Source: Desmospora activa DSM 45169 (GTDB lineage: Bacteria > Bacillota > Bacilli > Thermoactinomycetales > DSM-45169). Taken from it: a DNA stretch of 64,000 nt. Under the pieces are notes generated by a model. That model saw only the letters and a list, made by a program, of their open reading frames with translations, did no database searches and had not been told where the DNA came from. The stretch is from contig NZ_PZZP01000001.1 of NCBI RefSeq assembly GCF_003046315.1, positions 2,604,001 through 2,668,000 on the forward strand. The letters run 5' to 3'. This document shows positions 36,299-45,319 of this stretch, piece by piece. The position numbers and the translations under genes were made by a program. The stretch's first letter is position 1, and each line of letters starts with the position of its first letter.

Positions 36299-37405
36299 TT
36301 AACCGACAGTAGCAGTAGACGATGTCACAAATCCTGCCCTGCGCATCTCTTCCATAAACTTGTTAAACTGAGGGATATCGATCTGTTGGTTGGCATCAGA
36401 CAAGGCAACCGACGGGTCGGGGTGCACTTCCAGCATAATTCCGTCCGCTCCGGCAGCCAATGCCGCCCGCGCCACAGGCAGTTGAATATCCCGTCGCCCG
36501 GTGGAATGGGTAATATCGACAAAGACGGGTAAGTGACTTTCCTGTTTTAAAATGGGTACCGCTGAGATGTCTAAGGTGTTGCGCGTCCATTTTTCGTATG
36601 TGCGGATTCCCCGTTCGCACAACATTACCTGGCTGTTTCCGCGGGAGACGATATACTCCGCTGCAAACAGAAATTCCTCTACTGTCGCCGACATTCCCCG
36701 CTTCAGAAAGACCGGTTTGGATGCTGCTCCAGCAGCCTTTAGCAGTTCGAAGTTCTGCATATTGCGCGCACCGATCTGAATCACATCCACATACTGCTCC
36801 GCCAGCTCTATATCGGCGGGATTCACAATCTCGCTGACCACTTTCAACCCAAACTCATCCCCCGCCTTGCGCAAAATACGCAGACCCTCAATTCCCAACC
36901 CCTGAAAATCGTAAGGGGAGGTGCGGGGTTTAAACGCTCCACCTCGCAGCAAGGAGACCCCTTGTTCCTTCAACGCCTGGGCCACCTGACGCACTTGCTC
37001 TTCCGACTCCACTGAACACGGTCCGGCCACAATCGATTTGGCCCCGTTTCCGACTGGGATCTCTCCCACATGAACCACGGTATCTTCGGGACGCCGTTTG
37101 CGGCTGACTAACAATGCTTTTTTGTGATTTTTTTGTTGCAGATCAAGGGAAGCTTTAAAAATCTGTTTAAACAGATGCCGGATCGTACCGTCGTCAAACG
37201 GTCCCGGATTATCCTGCACCAATCGATCCAACATATCCCGTTCTCGCACCGGGTCAAAGCGGTTAATCCCTTGTGCTTTTTTCACTTCGCCGATCGCACG
37301 GGCCAACTCCGCCCGTTGGCTCAACAACTGTAACAGTTGTTGGTTGATGTCATCGATCTGGTTGCGCAACTGTTCCAAGTCTGGATGTTTCTGTTCCTGG
37401 CTCAT
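36299..37405 (-). CDS. aroA: bifunctional chorismate mutase / DAHP synthase
   Basis: A 368-residue fusion. The N-terminal chorismate mutase AroQ domain (about 5-90) contains [21 protein letters not shown] and [11 protein letters not shown]. The C-terminal type I-beta DAHP synthase (about 115-360) has [30 protein letters not shown] and ITHSTGRRD. It catalyses the first step of aromatic amino acid synthesis; in Bacillus the mutase domain acts as the sensor for chorismate/prephenate feedback. AGGGGAG precedes the ATG. The Bacillus-type name aroA is used (also aroG/aroH elsewhere). Confidence 0.95.
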   Translation of the reverse strand: MSQEQKHPDLEQLRNQIDDINQQLLQLLSQRAELARAIGEVKKAQGINRFDPVRERDMLDRLVQDNPGPFDDGTIRHLFKQIFKASLDLQQKNHKKALLVSRKRRPEDTVVHVGEIPVGNGAKSIVAGPCSVESEEQVRQVAQALKEQGVSLLRGGAFKPRTSPYDFQGLGIEGLRILRKAGDEFGLKVVSEIVNPADIELAEQYVDVIQIGARNMQNFELLKAAGAASKPVFLKRGMSATVEEFLFAAEYIVSRGNSQVMLCERGIRTYEKWTRNTLDISAVPILKQESHLPVFVDITHSTGRRDIQLPVARAALAAGADGIMLEVHPDPSVALSDANQQIDIPQFNKFMEEMRRAGFVTSSTATVG

Positions 37406-37477
37406 CCCAAAACTCCCCTTACAAATTTTTAATCCCTATTATATCGAAATCCTCCGGCTATGTCATAAAAAAGGCAT

Positions 37478-37525
37478 AAAAAACCGCCAATGCCCTTTCC
37501 CAAATTTAGGGTCAGGGTATGGCGG
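37478..37525 (-). terminator. terminator of the sigma/anti-sigma operon
   Basis: On the minus strand CCGCCA pairs with TGGCGG, enclosing a further CCCTAAATTTGGG stem, followed by TTTTTT. It begins inside the last codons of the anti-sigma gene. Confidence 0.8.
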
Positions 37526-38288
37526 GGGTGGTGGCCATTTTTTCAAACCAATGGGATATACTGCTTTCTTTTTCAGGGAAAGTAAAGGTCTCCAGCTGTG
37601 GGTTCTGCCCTGTAGTCAAAATTACGGAGGTAGGAAAGGACGGCTCTTCAAGCTCTTCCTGTATACTGGGAGAAAATCCCACCGCCGCTAACAGCGTGTG
37701 CAAGGTATCGGAATCCGGCACCCCGATAAAAACCAACCGTTTCAGTTGTTCGTGCCAATCGATCTGATTCTGCAACACAAACGGCAAAGCACTGGGATAG
37801 ATCCATGCAGTATCCGCTTGCAGTTCATCATCCTCTAACCCCTCCTCGTCATCCCGAGGCCGAATCACCCGAATATAATCGTTTTCAGGGATCGGCAAAC
37901 TCTCCGATCCTGTGGCCAACACCATCATCTCTGCCGATTCCACCGGCAATTCCTCCGCAGCATGAGTGGCGATCGGTTCCGGTGAGCGGCCAGCGATGTC
38001 AGATTCCGATTGGTAGTGACTTTGTAGAGGGGGGGAAAAAACGATGATAAACACGATCGAAGTAGCAACAGCCATCCATTTGACCAGCTGGTTCATTCTG
38101 ACGATTCGGCTGTCCTCCCGTTTACTCCGAATTCCTTCCAACGTTTGCACCAGGGCGATCATTTCCCGCAAGCTCTGTCGACATGAATCACACGTTTGGA
38201 CATGTTCCCAAAGCCGCTGGAGATCCGTCTCCTCAATCTCTTGATCGAGGTAGAGTTGGATTAAGCGATCCATATCCTTGCAAGACAT
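37512..38288 (-). CDS. zinc-finger anti-sigma factor
   Basis: A 258-residue single-pass membrane protein. The cytoplasmic N-terminus carries the zinc-binding anti-sigma motif H-x3-C-x2-C (HVQTCDSC, about 29-36). One helix spans about 71-87 (MAVATSIVFIIVFSP), and the outer part is acidic and Pro-rich. It begins 12 bp after the ECF sigma gene, so it should hold that factor inactive until a cell-surface signal. The sensory domain is not a family I recognise. Confidence 0.85.
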   Translation of the reverse strand: MSCKDMDRLIQLYLDQEIEETDLQRLWEHVQTCDSCRQSLREMIALVQTLEGIRSKREDSRIVRMNQLVKWMAVATSIVFIIVFSPPLQSHYQSESDIAGRSPEPIATHAAEELPVESAEMMVLATGSESLPIPENDYIRVIRPRDDEEGLEDDELQADTAWIYPSALPFVLQNQIDWHEQLKRLVFIGVPDSDTLHTLLAAVGFSPSIQEELEEPSFPTSVILTTGQNPQLETFTFPEKESSISHWFEKMATTPAIP

Positions 38289-38300
38289 CCATCGATCCCC

Positions 38301-38837
38301 TTACTTTTTGGAAAGTCGCTCCTTTAGCATCTTCCGGGCGCGAAACAACTGCGTTTTTACTGTTCCTTCAGGAATATCCAAGGATTCACTGATCTCGGTA
38401 TAGGAGTATCCCCGGAAATGCCGTAGTACAACCACCCTCCGGTAGATTTCAGGCAGTTCTTGGATCTCACCCTTCACCCGCTCCAGCATCAATCGCTGTT
38501 CTACCTGCTCTTCAACGGATAGACGGTCGACCGAATGAGGGGGTTCTGATTGTATAAACGCGTCTTCCAGGGCAACCAGTTTCAAGCTTTTTTTCCTTTT
38601 CTGGTCACGGAAGCGATTGGTCATCATGGTTCGCAACCATGCCTTCAGGGATTTTTCATATACATATTTATTGGATTTGCGATGAGCCTGCCACAATGTC
38701 TCCTGTGCCAGGTCCTTGGCATCCTCCGTATTTCCCGTTAAACGATAGGCAATATGATACAGGTAGCGTCGATGCTCCTGAAGCCGTTCCAAAAATTCAT
38801 CCGTAAACGATTTTCTTGATGATTCTTCCCCATTCAT
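38301..38837 (-). CDS. ECF-type RNA polymerase sigma factor
   Basis: A 178-residue group IV sigma factor. Region 2 (about 15-85) contains YHIAYRLTGNTEDAKDLAQE and WLRTMMTNRFRD. Region 4 (about 115-175) ends in LPEIYRRVVVLRHFRGYSY, EISESLDIPEGTVKTQLFRA, the -35-binding helix-turn-helix. ATG 38837 follows AGGAGG by nine bases. It pairs with the downstream anti-sigma factor. No clear self-recognised promoter of AAC/CGT type is evident upstream. Confidence 0.9.
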   Translation of the reverse strand: MNGEESSRKSFTDEFLERLQEHRRYLYHIAYRLTGNTEDAKDLAQETLWQAHRKSNKYVYEKSLKAWLRTMMTNRFRDQKRKKSLKLVALEDAFIQSEPPHSVDRLSVEEQVEQRLMLERVKGEIQELPEIYRRVVVLRHFRGYSYTEISESLDIPEGTVKTQLFRARKMLKERLSKK

Positions 38838-38920
38838 ATTAAGAAACCTCCTGCTCTCCACTCGTTCACCTAACAGATATGGGTGGATAGCGATTCCTGT
38901 TGTAGATTTTGAAGACGCAC

Positions 38921-38948
38921 CGTCTTCTGTAACAGAAGAACATGTTCA
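38921..38948. promoter_or_regulatory. three consecutive palindromes upstream of the sigma gene
   Basis: GAAGACGCACCGTCTTC, TTCTGTAACAGAA and GAACATGTTC follow each other with overlapping ends, about 85-110 bp before the sigma-factor start. They may be operators or RNA hairpins; no U-tract follows. The spacing in the last one is too short for the LexA consensus. Confidence 0.4.
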
Positions 38949-39039
38949 AACAAAAAGCACAACCGATCCATCTCAGGATAGGCTCTTCTTTCTTTGGGCT
39001 TTCTCTCATTTCCTCCCAAATATAAACCCGTTTGCAATC

Positions 39040-39462
39040 TTATTCTCCTAATAGAAAAACACCGACGACAACCAATAAAATCCCCACTACCTTCATTACC
39101 GTTACCGCTTCACCCAAGATGAGGGCCGATAAGAGAAACGCCAACACCGGAAAGCTACCCACAATCGGCATCACACGGCCTACATCGCCGATCGCCAGCG
39201 CTTTGAAGTAGAAGTATTGTGCAAACAACACACCAAAAACCCCACCCAACAATATATAGACCAGTGAACGTCCATCCGGCATCGTCCACCCGCCCATCTG
39301 TGGAAAAAGAAGCCAATAGATAACGACCAACACTGTGGTAACTCCCGCTCTGAGAAACAGTGCCACCGCTGCGTCCGTTCGGGCCAGTCCCAGTTTTTCA
39401 AAAATGGGGGCTACACCAAAACAGAACGCTGCCAACAACGCAAATGTCAATTCCCGGCTCAT
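39040..39462 (-). CDS. EamA-family transporter, single-domain form
   Basis: A 140-residue protein with five predicted helices, one EamA domain instead of the usual two of drug/metabolite transporters, so it probably works as a dimer. Motifs are FALLAAFCFGVAPIFEKLGL at the N-terminus and GRVMPIVGSFPVLAFLLSAL, LGEAVTVMKVVGILLVVVG at the end. The start is placed at ATG 39462 after AAGGGA; ATG 39468 is also possible. Substrate unknown. Confidence 0.8.
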   Translation of the reverse strand: MSRELTFALLAAFCFGVAPIFEKLGLARTDAAVALFLRAGVTTVLVVIYWLLFPQMGGWTMPDGRSLVYILLGGVFGVLFAQYFYFKALAIGDVGRVMPIVGSFPVLAFLLSALILGEAVTVMKVVGILLVVVGVFLLGE

Positions 39463-39533
39463 GGGCATCCGTCCCTTCTTCCCACACATATATATGTGCC
39501 GGACAAGCGGACATGCTATATTTCGGATGGAGT

Positions 39534-39556
39534 AAAAAAAGGCGCCAGTCGGCGCC
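39534..39556 (-). terminator. terminator of the ytxG-ytxH-like operon
   Basis: GGCGCC pairs with GGCGCC around GACT on the minus strand, followed by seven Ts. It lies between the YtxH-like and EamA genes. Confidence 0.85.
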
Positions 39557-39653
39557 CGCGTAAGGTGATGAATGATCCCATCGAAACAGTCGAAGTCGAT
39601 ATTCTAATGGGTTTCGACATTTGGACACCGATTTGCATCGGTGCCGTTTTATC

Positions 39654-40040
39654 TTACACTTCTGAGGGGTTTGAGTTTGTCGCTTCCGCTTTTTCACTTG
39701 CTTCCACTTGATCCGCTTCGTCTTGCGCTTTCTTCTTACCAGCTACATCCTTCCACTCCTCCACCGTAGAAGCGACTTCTTTGACGGTGGAGGAGGCGGT
39801 GTCGCGGATCTCAATCCACTTGTCGGCGGCGGTATCCTTCACTTCATTCGCCCGCCGGGTAAATTGATCCGATTTTTCTAATACAACACCCTTGGCGGTA
39901 TCAAAGTTGCGGCTCAGATCTTCACGGGTTTCCCGCCCGGTTTTCGGAGCCAACAACAGAGCCGCAGTTGCACCGATAAAGCCTCCAACCACCGCACCGA
40001 TAAAAAAATCTTTTCCGTTTAAACCTTTGTGATCACCCAT
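39654..40040 (-). CDS. YtxH-domain protein
   Basis: A 128-residue protein with one N-terminal helix of the YtxH type (FFIGAVVGGFIGATAALLLAPKTGRETRE, residues about 12-40; quoted in part by family feature), then an amphipathic, charged helical tail likely lying along the membrane. GGGG precedes the ATG. It follows the DUF948 gene by about 20 bp, the ytxG-ytxH order of Bacillus, where these are general-stress genes. Here ytxJ is located elsewhere (45.9 kb). Confidence 0.82.
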   Translation of the reverse strand: MGDHKGLNGKDFFIGAVVGGFIGATAALLLAPKTGRETREDLSRNFDTAKGVVLEKSDQFTRRANEVKDTAADKWIEIRDTASSTVKEVASTVEEWKDVAGKKKAQDEADQVEASEKAEATNSNPSEV

Positions 40041-40059
40041 GTTCCCATCCCCTTTTGAT

Positions 40060-40470
40060 TTAGTTTACCCTTTTGCGGTCATCGGTCCCTTTTTCCGAAC
40101 GCCATTTTTTCATCAGTTCAATCGCTACGGACGCAATCGCCGTCACGCTGCCCAATCGTTCTTTCTGTACAGCTGCTGCGCGAGTAATACCGGATGATAA
40201 TTCCTTCAAACTGGTTCCCGCATTGTTTACCGCTTGGAAAAACGCATCTGTCTGCTCCGTTTTCTGACGTGCATCCGCCAAGAGCGCCCTCGCTTCCTTG
40301 AGGGTACGGTTCGATTCATCAGCCACTTCCTCTAAGCGGGGCTTCATCTCCTGTAGCGTGGTATCGACGGATGTCAATGTCCGGGTCAACTGGCGCAAGG
40401 CCAGAATCAAGTAGACCACAAGTGCAACAAACGCAATCGCAACAACGGCTACACTGATTTGTAGGGTCAA
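40060..40470 (-). CDS. DUF948 membrane-anchored protein (YtxG-like)
   Basis: A 136-residue protein with one N-terminal helix (LQISVAVVAIAFVALVVYLI) and a long coiled-coil-like tail (about 30-120), matching DUF948/YtxG. I prefer the TTG at 40470, eight bases after AAGGAGG, because the alternative GTG overlaps that ribosome site. It is the first gene of a pair with the YtxH-domain gene and starts 43 bp after the GH3 gene. Confidence 0.82.
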   Translation of the reverse strand: MTLQISVAVVAIAFVALVVYLILALRQLTRTLTSVDTTLQEMKPRLEEVADESNRTLKEARALLADARQKTEQTDAFFQAVNNAGTSLKELSSGITRAAAVQKERLGSVTAIASVAIELMKKWRSEKGTDDRKRVN

Positions 40471-40512
40471 AGTCAGCACCTCCTTTCAAGAAGGTACGAT
40501 CGTGATTTGTCA

Positions 40513-42279
40513 CTAGCGATCCGGGTGACCGAGAGGATAGAAATCAGGAATTGCAACCGGCAGCTTTCCGCCGGGGTCTTTTTTACCCGTCACAACCGCC
40601 ACTGCTGCGTGAATTGAAACCGGTTGGGAGCTGTATGCGGCGATATAAGGGATATTGGATGGCAACGCCACCACATCATAAGGGGTATCCAACCCTACCG
40701 CAATCACCGCTTTGCCAGTTTGATTCAATTCAGTGACCAATGCCTGTTGATCCGGTCGCATCTGTGTTTGCGATAAAGCTACCACCACCACATCATAGGC
40801 GGCGATCCCGGCTAGCGCTTCCTGCCGCTCCTCCGGTTTAGGTATTAGTGGAACCGATCGTGTTTCCACTTGAAAATCGAATCCCTGGAACGCTTTCTCC
40901 CATTCCTCTTCATAGGCGGGTGTCAGAATCAAAATTCGTGCAGTTCTTGACGGGTTGAGGGGAAGTTGATTGTTTGGGTCGCGTACAACTGTAATCGATT
41001 GCTCCGCTACTTTTTCAGCTTGACGAGTATGTTCTGAGGTGGCTAGTTTCTCTGGAAGTGATTCGAGGTCGGTATACGGATGATCCACAATAGACTTTTG
41101 TCCAAGTGGCTTCGCTTTTAATTGTAGAATCCGACGAGTGGATTGGTCAATCCTCTGTTCAGAGATTTCCCCCTTTTCCACAGCCTGAATCACAGCTTCG
41201 ATCGATTCTTTTTGCCGTTCCCATTCATGGACGACCAAGAGGATGTCCGCTCCCGCTTTTACCGCTCGTACAGCGGCATCGCTCGCCCCAAAGTTATCTA
41301 CGATCGCTCCCATCTCCATGTCGTCAGTCATGATGACGCCGTCATACCCCCACTCCTTCCGCAACAGATCCGTCAGCACACGGGGGGAGAGAGTACCCGG
41401 TAAACCCGGCGTATCATCGATGGCCGGAAACGTGATATGAGCCGACATCACCGCATCCACCCCTTCATCTGTTGCTCGTTGGAACGGTTTCAGCTCCACT
41501 TCTTCCAGCTGCTCCATAGAATGAGCGACCGTCGGCAGATCGATATGCGAATCGCTGTCAGTATCCCCATGACCGGGGAAATGTTTTACCACGCTTAACA
41601 CGCCGCCTTCACGAAAGCCCTCCATTTGGGCGATACCCATCTCCGCCACCTGATCCGGATCACTAGAAAAAGAACGTACACCGATAATCGGGTTTTGATC
41701 ATTGTTGTTGACATCGAGGGAGGGGGCCAGATTCATATTGATCCCGAGGGCTCTCAGCTCTTCTCCCATCACTTTTCCGCTTTGACGGGACAACTCCACA
41801 TCCCCGGTTGCGCCTAAAGCCATATTTCCAGGGAAAACCGTGACACCGTCACGGATGCGTAACACTTTGCCCCCTTCCTGGTCAATGGAAATAAACAGGG
41901 GAACTCCTGTCGATCCATTTTCAGCAGTGGATTGAAGCGTATTGTTCAGTTCCGCCACCTGTTCGGGGGAATCCACATTGCGATCAAACAGCACCATCCC
42001 CCCCACATGATAATCCTGAATCAACGCTTGGGCTTGCTCGTTCATCTCCAATGCCGGTTGGTTTCCGTTTTGAAAACCGACCATAAACATTTGCCCAACT
42101 TTTTCTTCTAAGCTCATTTCCTGTATCTTTCGCTCCACCCACTCATCCCCAGTCTCTCCTTCCGCTTTTCCGCCAATATGGGATACCGGAGACTGAGTGG
42201 AAAAAAACCACAAGGACAGGGTCAAAATGACGGCCAGTATGAGCACCGCCAGCGCTTTGCGCCCGTAGGCACGCTTCAA
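40513..42279 (-). CDS. nagZ: beta-N-acetylhexosaminidase, glycoside hydrolase family 3
   Basis: A 588-residue enzyme that releases N-acetylglucosamine in cell-wall turnover. An N-terminal membrane anchor (about 10-28) exports it. The GH3 core contains LFISIDQEGGKVLRI and the NagZ-specific VVKHFPGHGDTDSDSH with its catalytic His/Asp, then the nucleophile Asp in VIMTDDMEMGAI. A C-terminal GH3 domain (about 400-585) follows, as in the Gram-positive two-domain form. The start is a TTG eight bases after AAAGGAG. Confidence 0.92.
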   Translation of the reverse strand: MKRAYGRKALAVLILAVILTLSLWFFSTQSPVSHIGGKAEGETGDEWVERKIQEMSLEEKVGQMFMVGFQNGNQPALEMNEQAQALIQDYHVGGMVLFDRNVDSPEQVAELNNTLQSTAENGSTGVPLFISIDQEGGKVLRIRDGVTVFPGNMALGATGDVELSRQSGKVMGEELRALGINMNLAPSLDVNNNDQNPIIGVRSFSSDPDQVAEMGIAQMEGFREGGVLSVVKHFPGHGDTDSDSHIDLPTVAHSMEQLEEVELKPFQRATDEGVDAVMSAHITFPAIDDTPGLPGTLSPRVLTDLLRKEWGYDGVIMTDDMEMGAIVDNFGASDAAVRAVKAGADILLVVHEWERQKESIEAVIQAVEKGEISEQRIDQSTRRILQLKAKPLGQKSIVDHPYTDLESLPEKLATSEHTRQAEKVAEQSITVVRDPNNQLPLNPSRTARILILTPAYEEEWEKAFQGFDFQVETRSVPLIPKPEERQEALAGIAAYDVVVVALSQTQMRPDQQALVTELNQTGKAVIAVGLDTPYDVVALPSNIPYIAAYSSQPVSIHAAVAVVTGKKDPGGKLPVAIPDFYPLGHPDR

Positions 42280-42404
42280 TCCCAACACTCCTTTAAATGT
42301 GACTTACCCGTGTAGGGGTTCGTCCCCCCCATTATAAACGACCCTATCCGCCACTGAAGGTTAGAATTCGACAAAACGACGTCTTTTCTGAATGTTCAGC
42401 GGTG

Positions 42405-42431
42405 GTGACAAGACCCTCCTATAGGTATAAT
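42405..42431 (+). promoter_or_regulatory. possible promoter of the isocitrate/isopropylmalate dehydrogenase-like gene
   Basis: GTGACA and TATAAT are separated by 15 bp, about 30 bp before the start. The -10 is consensus; the spacing is short. Confidence 0.45.
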
Positions 42432-42461
42432 GGGGAAGGATATAAAGACGAGGTGATCATC

Positions 42462-43544
42462 TTGGTGGAGAAGAAAAGCATCGTCGTTCTGGACGGAGAC
42501 CAAACCGGCCAAGAACTGTTGGAAGAAGCTCTGCGTGTTATCGCTCCCGATGTGATCGGGATGGAAATCGATTTAGAACACTATGATCTTAGTTTGGAAA
42601 ACCGTCGTGCCACCCAAAACGAAATCGTTTATGAAGCGGCACGGGCCATGAAAGAAGCCGGTTACGGATTAAAAGCGGCCACCATCACCCCAGAAGAAAA
42701 AGGGGACGTGGGCAGCCCTAACGCTATTTTGCGCAAGGAGATCGACGGGAAAGTGATCATTCGAACCGGACGCCGCATCCCTGGTGTGGTGCCTGTAGCC
42801 GGGACCTTCTCTCCAATCTCCGTCATCCGCATGGCCGTAGGTGATGCTTATGGTGCCAAAGAATGGCGCGAAGGCGAAGGGGTGGATGAGGTCGCCTACC
42901 GTACGGAAACGGTCGATCGCAAAACATGTCGTGCCGTCGCTGAATATGCCTTTCGCCATGCCAAACGTACCAAATCAAAAGTATTCGGCGGTCCCAAATA
43001 TACGGTCAGTCCCGTTTATGAAGGCATGTTGAAGGAAGAGATGGATGAAGCCAGCAAACGGTACCCGGAGGTTGCCTACGACCCCCAATTGATCGATGCC
43101 ACCTATGCACTGTTGTTGAACAGCCCTGGCGATCCGCTGGTAATCCCGGCCCTCAACCGCGACGGTGATTGCCTCAGCGACATGGTGTTGCAACTGTTTG
43201 GCTCCATCGCCGGTTCGGAGTCCATCCTGATGAGCTTTGACGAAGATTTTAATCCGCAAGTCGTAATGGCGGAAGCCCCTCACGGCACGGCGCCTTCCCT
43301 GTATAAAAAGAATGTCGCCAACCCGATGGCCATGATTTTGGCTACTGCTTCCCTGTTAACTCACTTTCATGAACCGCAAGCGTCAGCAGCGTCTCGTGCG
43401 ATCTACGAAGCGACGATTGAGACGGTACGTGAAGGGGTTCGCACATCCGACTTGGGCGGAAACGCCACTACCTCTGAATTTACTGATGAGGTAATCGCCA
43501 AGGTTCAAACCAAGTTGGAGGTATGGAACAGCCTACAGATGTAA
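42462..43544 (+). CDS. isocitrate/isopropylmalate dehydrogenase family protein
   Basis: A 360-residue NAD(P)-dependent beta-decarboxylating dehydrogenase. It has VVLDGDQTGQELLEEAL at the N-terminus, a metal-binding loop NRDGDCLSDMVLQLFGSIAG, and AEAPHGTAPSLYKKNVANPMA near the end. It differs from standard LeuB and Icd (GDQTGQE instead of GDGIGPE; no phosphoserine loop), so the substrate may be another 2-hydroxy acid. The start is TTG 42462 (or GTG 42465) after GAGGTG. Single gene with its own terminator. Confidence 0.8.
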   Translation: MVEKKSIVVLDGDQTGQELLEEALRVIAPDVIGMEIDLEHYDLSLENRRATQNEIVYEAARAMKEAGYGLKAATITPEEKGDVGSPNAILRKEIDGKVIIRTGRRIPGVVPVAGTFSPISVIRMAVGDAYGAKEWREGEGVDEVAYRTETVDRKTCRAVAEYAFRHAKRTKSKVFGGPKYTVSPVYEGMLKEEMDEASKRYPEVAYDPQLIDATYALLLNSPGDPLVIPALNRDGDCLSDMVLQLFGSIAGSESILMSFDEDFNPQVVMAEAPHGTAPSLYKKNVANPMAMILATASLLTHFHEPQASAASRAIYEATIETVREGVRTSDLGGNATTSEFTDEVIAKVQTKLEVWNSLQM

Positions 43545-43551
43545 CTCCTCT

Positions 43552-43581
43552 CCCCCGCCGACAAACTGCGGGGGTTTATTT
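43552..43581 (+). terminator. terminator of the isocitrate/isopropylmalate dehydrogenase-like gene
   Basis: CCCCCGC pairs with GCGGGGG, followed by TTTATTTT. Confidence 0.85.
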
Positions 43582-43713
43582 TGCAATTTTTCCTGCGCAA
43601 ATGACTCACCCGTTTGCCCGAAGGAAGATTTACAACAAAAAATGGATTCTTTCTCAAAAATACGTTATTCTCCCCCTCTTCACCGGGAATAGAGAAAAAA
43701 AGGAGGATGTCAT

Positions 43714-44046
43714 GTGCGCGGGAACAATTCTCATTGGATGGAGATGGAATTTCGGGGTTATTACGGTCACATCATCTACTTGCATTGCATCAAAGATTCA
43801 AAACCGATACTGCGGGCAAAAATCCTGGGACAATCCTATCACCACTGGGAAATCTATCTGGAAACAACATGGGATGTGGACGGACGTTCCGTGCGCGGGT
43901 GGACCTTTTTTGAAAGCGAATTCCGAAAAACATGGGCCATCAAAAAAGCGAAAAGGATCATGAAAGATTATTTAGACCATGGATGTTCAACATGGAGTCC
44001 CCCCTCTCCACACCGCTCCTTTCCTTTGACCCGTTTACGCTCATAA
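43714..44046 (+). CDS. hypothetical protein, 110 residues
   Basis: A GTG seven bases after AGGAGG opens a frame giving a basic, aromatic-rich soluble protein: EFRGYYGHIIYLHCIKD, then HHWEIYLETTWDVDGRSV and FRKTWAIKKAKRIMKDYL. An ATG two bases earlier starts a different frame whose product looks less protein-like. A good terminator follows directly. Not recognised. Confidence 0.55.
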   Translation: MRGNNSHWMEMEFRGYYGHIIYLHCIKDSKPILRAKILGQSYHHWEIYLETTWDVDGRSVRGWTFFESEFRKTWAIKKAKRIMKDYLDHGCSTWSPPSPHRSFPLTRLRS

Positions 44047-44051
44047 CGGCA

Positions 44052-44090
44052 ACCGCCCTGACATTTCACCAGGGCGGTCGTTCTTTTTTA
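44052..44090 (+). terminator. terminator after the 110-residue gene
   Basis: ACCGCCCTG pairs with CAGGGCGGT, followed by CGTTCTTTTTTA. Confidence 0.85.
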
Positions 44091-44119
44091 TACCGGGCCT
44101 TTGCTTATGTAACTTCTCT

Positions 44120-44401
44120 TTAACCCGCATTCGCCTGCTTCCATCCGTTTTCAATACCAATAATCACTTCATCCAGTGTCATTTGGTCTTCCAGGTAGAC
44201 TTGCAACAGCTCGTATACCGTCGCCATCTGCTCAGGCGGATATTCGAGCGCTTCTAACATCTCGTTGAGCGGATCATAGGAACGACTTAACAGCTGAACG
44301 CTTCCTGATTGTAATACAGACTCCAACTGTGTTGTCTTTTGGTAGACTTCTTTAACCATGCGTAGTATAATCGCCATCATCTTTTTCTTTTGCAGATCCA
44401 T
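44120..44401 (-). CDS. hypothetical helical protein, 93 residues
   Basis: An all-helical, acidic protein beginning MDLQKKKMMAIILRMVKEVY and ending IIGIENGWKQANAG. AAAGGA lies about ten bases before ATG 44401; an in-frame upstream start is possible. Not recognised. Confidence 0.55.
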   Translation of the reverse strand: MDLQKKKMMAIILRMVKEVYQKTTQLESVLQSGSVQLLSRSYDPLNEMLEALEYPPEQMATVYELLQVYLEDQMTLDEVIIGIENGWKQANAG

Positions 44402-44570
44402 CAACGACCGGTCCTTTCCTGGCTGAGTGTCTACCACGCTTCTCTGTTGTTTTTGTAAAAATAAACCAAAATGAATATCTGGATAACACTTTTATTTTAA
44501 ACGAAATGAAAAGAAGAGTGAAAGGGCTTTTTTTAAATCGATAAACCTTTCCCCAAGATTTCGGCCAAAA

Positions 44571-44596
44571 ATAAAACGGGACGAATACCGTCCCGT
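44571..44596 (-). terminator. terminator of the 96-residue gene
   Basis: ACGGGACG pairs with CGTCCCGT, followed by TTTATTTTT on the minus strand. Confidence 0.85.
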
Positions 44597-44887
44597 CTAT
44601 TTTTTCCTCCGTCCACGGGGAATTCTCCGTTTTCCTTGTAGAAAATCCATCCCGAGCTGGGGGTTGCGTTTAATATCCTGGGCAAAATCCTGCAACTCAC
44701 CTTTTTCTACATCCGCTTGTGTCACTTTCATCAGATAATCGAGAACGGCACCCATACCTCCGCGTTCATTCGCCCGTTTCGCTCCGGCCAAAATTTGATT
44801 CAACTGTTGCTCCGTCAGCACCCGTTGGCCCATCATGCTATTGATCATCTCAGTCAACTGCTTTACCGAAGGACCTTCACCCGCCAT
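44597..44887 (-). CDS. hypothetical protein, 96 residues
   Basis: A small helical protein with a strongly basic tail (QGKRRIPRGRRKK). It begins MAGEGPSVKQLTEMINSMMG at an ATG nine bases after GGGAGGG. The basic tail and helical body suggest a nucleic-acid or spore-core binding role, but I recognise no family. Single gene, own terminator. Confidence 0.6.
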   Translation of the reverse strand: MAGEGPSVKQLTEMINSMMGQRVLTEQQLNQILAGAKRANERGGMGAVLDYLMKVTQADVEKGELQDFAQDIKRNPQLGMDFLQGKRRIPRGRRKK

Positions 44888-45073
44888 GATTCTCCCTCCC
44901 CTGCGCTCTTTCCCTTCACCATATGTCCAACTGTTTGCAAGAGCACGGGCACTTGCCTTCGGTCGGACAAAATAGGCTTCAGTGACAAGCATTTTCCCCG
45001 CGCTTTCCCGATGGGAATGAATATGCTAAAGCAGAGGATACTCGTCTTTTACAAAAGGAAGGGGGAAAAAATC

Positions 45074-45223
45074 TTGTACCGTTACCGAAAAGCTTCGGCA
45101 CCGGTTTCCCTCCCCCCAGAGGAGGCGGCGTTTCAGGAGGAAATGCGACGCTTGCTTCTTTTTCTGCTGATTATCCCGACGATTTTTTGGTACGCAGGTG
45201 TTTTAGATGAGGAGTTCTACTAG
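45074..45223 (+). CDS. small membrane protein, 49 residues
   Basis: A TTG seven bases after GGAAGGGGGA opens a 49-codon frame: a basic start YRYRKASAPVSLPPEEAAF, one hydrophobic segment LLLFLLIIPTIFWYAGVL, and the ending DEEFY. An ATG 60 bases upstream in frame is possible but has no better ribosome site. It lies just upstream of the glycine/tyrosine-rich mini-protein cluster. Function unknown. Confidence 0.55.
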   Translation: MYRYRKASAPVSLPPEEAAFQEEMRRLLLFLLIIPTIFWYAGVLDEEFY

Positions 45224-45319
45224 ACGAACATCCAATTTACAGGCTCGTGATATTCGCCTGTACACTTCATTTGCCCTATGCATAATTTGTACCATCACGT
45301 TGGGAAGGGGGGCGACCAC

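Noticed and set aside
38937-38948. LexA box at GAACATGTTC
   Set aside because: The Bacillus LexA site needs GAAC-N4-GTTC; here the half-sites are two bases too close.
43523-43963. Alternative frame starting MCAGTILIGWRWNFG over the 110-residue gene
   Set aside because: It uses the same ribosome site but its product is Cys/Ser/Lys-rich without pattern; the GTG frame looks more protein-like. Not certain.
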